Positions 61,889-64,000 of a stretch of DNA of 64,000 nt are shown one piece after another; within the stretch, counting starts at the first letter, position 1, and every line of letters starts with the position of its first letter. The position numbers and the translations under genes are program-made. The notes under the pieces were generated by a model that was not told where the DNA came from, did not search any database, and worked only from the letters and a program-made list of their open reading frames with translations. Origin of the DNA: VRUE01 sp963807425 (GTDB lineage Bacteria; Actinomycetota; Thermoleophilia; Solirubrobacterales; 70-9); NCBI GenBank assembly GCA_963807425.1, contig CAWEBZ010000015.1:1-64000 (forward strand). The letters are read 5' to 3'.

Positions 61889-62671
61889 GTGTCACGGGGG
61901 CGTTACATCGGGCTGGGAGTGGTTGCGCTGGTGGTGGTGGGCGCGATCTTCGCCTGGCAGTTCGCTCCGAGCGACAGCGTCACCCGCGCCACCGTCGGTG
62001 ATGCGGTTCAGAAGTTCCGGCACCGGGTCGAGCAACGGGTCGCTCAGGGCGCCGGTCTCCTCGATGGGGTCGAGTACGGCGTATACCGCTACGTGATCCA
62101 CGGTGGTGAGGACGTCGATGCGACGATCCTGAGCGCTCGCCACAACTACGGCGGCGTCTCGACGGTCGCGGTCACCCCGACGCCTTGCGGGGTCGAAGAA
62201 CGGTGGCAGGTGCTGAGAGGACGCTGGACCGAGGTGGAGCTGTGCCGGACGAAGGGGGGATCCCGGATCGAGGGCCTGCGCGACTCCCACGAGTTCTTCG
62301 GCGAAGAGAGGGTCATCGCCTACGCCTGCCATGGCGACGACATCCCCGCTGCCGCCGAGCAGCGGCCGGGAATGGGGTGGACCTTCGAGTGCATCGCCGA
62401 CGAAGCCTCGGCGAGGAACACGAGTCGCGTGATCGCGGTCGAAAAGCTCGAGGTCGGCGGCCAGACCTATGACGCCGTGCACACGAAGGCGACGATCGCG
62501 CTCGAGGGGGAAGTCTCCGGGACCGACCTGCGGGAGGAATGGCGGCGCCGCTCCGACGGGCTGCTCCTGCGCAGGGTCGAGAACATCGAGGCGAATCTCG
62601 ACATCATCGGTGGCGCGTCCTATGACGAGCGTTACTCCCTGAGCCTGATCTCGGCCGAGCCAGAGCGCTGA
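61889..62671 (+). CDS. Membrane-anchored extracytoplasmic protein, unknown
   Basis: The 260-residue protein has an N-terminal membrane helix (YIGLGVVALVVVGAIFAWQF, residues 6-25) and a soluble extracytoplasmic domain with three Cys (TPCGVEE, ELCRTKG, AYACHGDD) and a fourth in FECIAD, which could form two disulfides. It is possibly a substrate of the DsbA-like protein at 47623. The family is not recognised. The GTG start has GACCGGCGG upstream. Confidence 0.7.
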   Translation: MSRGRYIGLGVVALVVVGAIFAWQFAPSDSVTRATVGDAVQKFRHRVEQRVAQGAGLLDGVEYGVYRYVIHGGEDVDATILSARHNYGGVSTVAVTPTPCGVEERWQVLRGRWTEVELCRTKGGSRIEGLRDSHEFFGEERVIAYACHGDDIPAAAEQRPGMGWTFECIADEASARNTSRVIAVEKLEVGGQTYDAVHTKATIALEGEVSGTDLREEWRRRSDGLLLRRVENIEANLDIIGGASYDERYSLSLISAEPER

Positions 62672-62690
62672 GGGCTACGCGGCTAGACGC

Positions 62691-63815
62691 TCAGCCGAGC
62701 GCGCGCTTGCGGCTCCCGCGCAGCCACCAGCGGTGGGCAAGCCAGGCCAGCATGAAGATCAGGGCCAGCGGGGCGAGAACCGCGAGGCCGATGACGGCAA
62801 TGCCGGCGGCGACGGCGAGGATCCGGCCGGCGTCGCCCAGGGCGTCGCCCGCTCCCCAGCTTCCACCCGTGTCCGCTGCCGGCGAGGTTCCGGTCTCGAT
62901 TCGCAACGAGACGCGGGAGAAGTTGGCGCGCCGCTGCAGGGTGTCGAGGCGAGAGCGGAGGTAGACCGTCTGCCGCCGCTCGCCGCGAAGCTGGGCTTCG
63001 ACCGCGATCCGCTCGCCGTCGGTTTCGGCTCCGGCCAGCTGAGCGAGCAGACCCTCGATTCTGGCCCGGGTGTCCTGCAGCCTTTCTCTGGTGCTGACCG
63101 TCGGAGCGGTGATGTCCCGGGTCGCCTCGTGCCGGGAGCGGACCTCGCCGATCGCCGAGAGGTCGGCGAGCGCGTCGCTGAGCTTGCCGCTGGGGATCAG
63201 CAGGTCGAAGCTGGCTCCTGCTCTGCCCGCCTCCCCGTCGCGGATCGAGGAGTTGAGGACGATGCCGTCGGCGGCGTGGACGGCGTCGAAGACGTCGGCG
63301 GCCGCGGCACGGACCTCGGCCGGGTCGGTGCCGAGGACGATCTGGGCAGAGCGCTCGATGTCCCTGCTGTCCGTTCGCGAGGCGTACGGGCCGGAGCCCG
63401 CCTGAGTCGAGAGCATGGGCGCTGCGTACTGGGTGCTGGAAGCACCCTGGGCACTCGAGGTGTCTCCTGCCGGCGCGGCGCTTGCCGCTCGCTCTGGCTG
63501 ACGAGGGGCCTCCGAGAAGTGCTGCTCGCCCCTGTCCAGGCGGATGCCGTCCTGGCCGTTCTCCGAGGTCGTCACCAGCGCCGTTGCAATCGCGATTCCG
63601 GCCACCGCAAGGGCGCCGGCCGGTGCCAGTATTCGTCGCGGCGGGGTGGCGCGGAGCCGCCCGGTAATGCGACCGATTGTGCCTCCGGCCCGTCCTTCGC
63701 GGGGGAAGCCGGCGGCGGCGCGGGCGTCGAGCGCGGCGGCAAATGCCGGCTCGGGCGAGGGCCGCAGCGCCCGCAGCTCGGCGGCGAGGTCGAGATCGTT
63801 CCTACGCGGCTCCAT
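62691..63815 (-). CDS. DUF4349 membrane protein, likely anti-sigma partner
   Basis: The 374-residue protein has an N-terminal cytoplasmic stretch, a first membrane helix (about 62-84), a low-complexity linker, an extracellular DUF4349 domain with a coiled coil (RERLQDTRARIEGLLAQLAG, then RRQTVYLRSRLDTLQRRANF) and a second membrane helix near the C-terminus (about 325-360) with a basic tail. Its start overlaps the ECF sigma gene by 14 bases, the usual layout of sigma/anti-sigma pairs. It lacks a visible zinc HxxxCxxC motif. Confidence 0.8.
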   Translation of the reverse strand: MEPRRNDLDLAAELRALRPSPEPAFAAALDARAAAGFPREGRAGGTIGRITGRLRATPPRRILAPAGALAVAGIAIATALVTTSENGQDGIRLDRGEQHFSEAPRQPERAASAAPAGDTSSAQGASSTQYAAPMLSTQAGSGPYASRTDSRDIERSAQIVLGTDPAEVRAAAADVFDAVHAADGIVLNSSIRDGEAGRAGASFDLLIPSGKLSDALADLSAIGEVRSRHEATRDITAPTVSTRERLQDTRARIEGLLAQLAGAETDGERIAVEAQLRGERRQTVYLRSRLDTLQRRANFSRVSLRIETGTSPAADTGGSWGAGDALGDAGRILAVAAGIAVIGLAVLAPLALIFMLAWLAHRWWLRGSRKRALG

Positions 63816-64000
63816 CGCATGCCTCCCTCAGCTTGTCGACGACTCGGTGCAGCTTCGTGCCGGCGTTTGACTCGGAGATGCCGAGCACGCGGGCGATCTC
63901 CGCGTTGGAGAGGCCGGCGAAGAACTTCAGCGCGATCAGCTCCCGTTCCCGCGCCTCGAGCTCGGCCAGCGCTGCGGCGAGGAGCAGGCGAAGCTCGCTT
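63802..64000 (-). CDS. ECF sigma factor, region 4 (partial)
   Basis: The last 66 codons enter from the window edge. They encode sigma region 4: LEARERELIALKFFAGLSNA, then EIARVLGISESNAGTKLHRV, a helix-turn-helix that reads the -35 element, and a short tail ending CDGAA. Region 2 lies outside the window. The stop overlaps the start of the DUF4349 gene, implying co-expression. Confidence 0.9.
   Translation of the reverse strand, partial: SELRLLLAAALAELEARERELIALKFFAGLSNAEIARVLGISESNAGTKLHRVVDKLREACDGAA

Overview
The window is a high-GC bacterial chromosome segment that looks like an actinobacterium of the class Thermoleophilia (Solirubrobacterales or a close relative). The taxon is inferred from the S10-spc-alpha gene order, GTG-rich starts, many leaderless start sites preceded by a TANNNT-type -10 box, an exported decapeptide-repeat protein of a type I associate with that group, and SigB-like and ECF sigma systems. 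It is not proven by any marker alignment.

Bases 1-30600 and 34080-37030 are the core expression region. It begins with the end of rplJ, then rplL, rpoB and rpoC. After an accessory island (HEPN/AbiJ-like gene, exported repeat protein, flavin monooxygenase) come rpsL and rpsG on the minus strand, a membrane-protein gene, and fusA-tuf on the plus strand. An almost unbroken run of overlapping genes follows: rpsJ-rplCDWB-rpsS-rplV-rpsC-rplP-rpmC-rpsQ-rplNXE-rpsZ-rpsH-rplF-rplR-rpsE-rpmD-rplO-secY-adk-map. A decayed penicillin-acylase gene and an O-methyltransferase interrupt it, and it resumes with rpmJ-rpsM-rpsK-rpsD-rpoA-rplQ. infA is not in its usual place. Several ribosomal proteins (L10, S17, L5, S5) carry long acidic disordered extensions and S3 carries a Gly/Arg/Asp repeat tail.

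Bases 37000-57600 hold housekeeping and accessory genes: truA and surE (divergent), ligA, dacB and a patatin lipase (divergent), an IS110-family transposon, a FadD-type acyl-CoA ligase, a DsbA-like protein, tRNA-Pro(CGG), a glycosidase-like protein, a ferritin-like protein, an acyl-CoA carboxyltransferase, a two-lobed RsbW-like kinase facing a SigB-type sigma factor, superoxide dismutase, rubredoxin with a GMC oxidoreductase, and LemA with a possible DUF3137 neighbour.

Bases 57700-61133 form a surface-fibre locus: TasA/CalY-like proteins, a SipW-type signal peptidase and an Ig-like exported protein. The main operon (58460-61133) is preceded by a clear c-di-GMP-I (GEMM) riboswitch. The window ends with a NUDIX hydrolase, a membrane-anchored unknown protein, and a DUF4349 protein coupled to a truncated ECF sigma factor.

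Two window-wide patterns are the most unusual. First, long-armed (about 100-130 bp) hairpin elements begin 4-14 bases after stop codons in wide convergent intergenic gaps. Two are clear sequence relatives, and one appears to be split by the IS110 element. Second, about ten genes have a -10 hexamer 6-9 bases before the start codon and no ribosome binding site, indicating leaderless transcripts.
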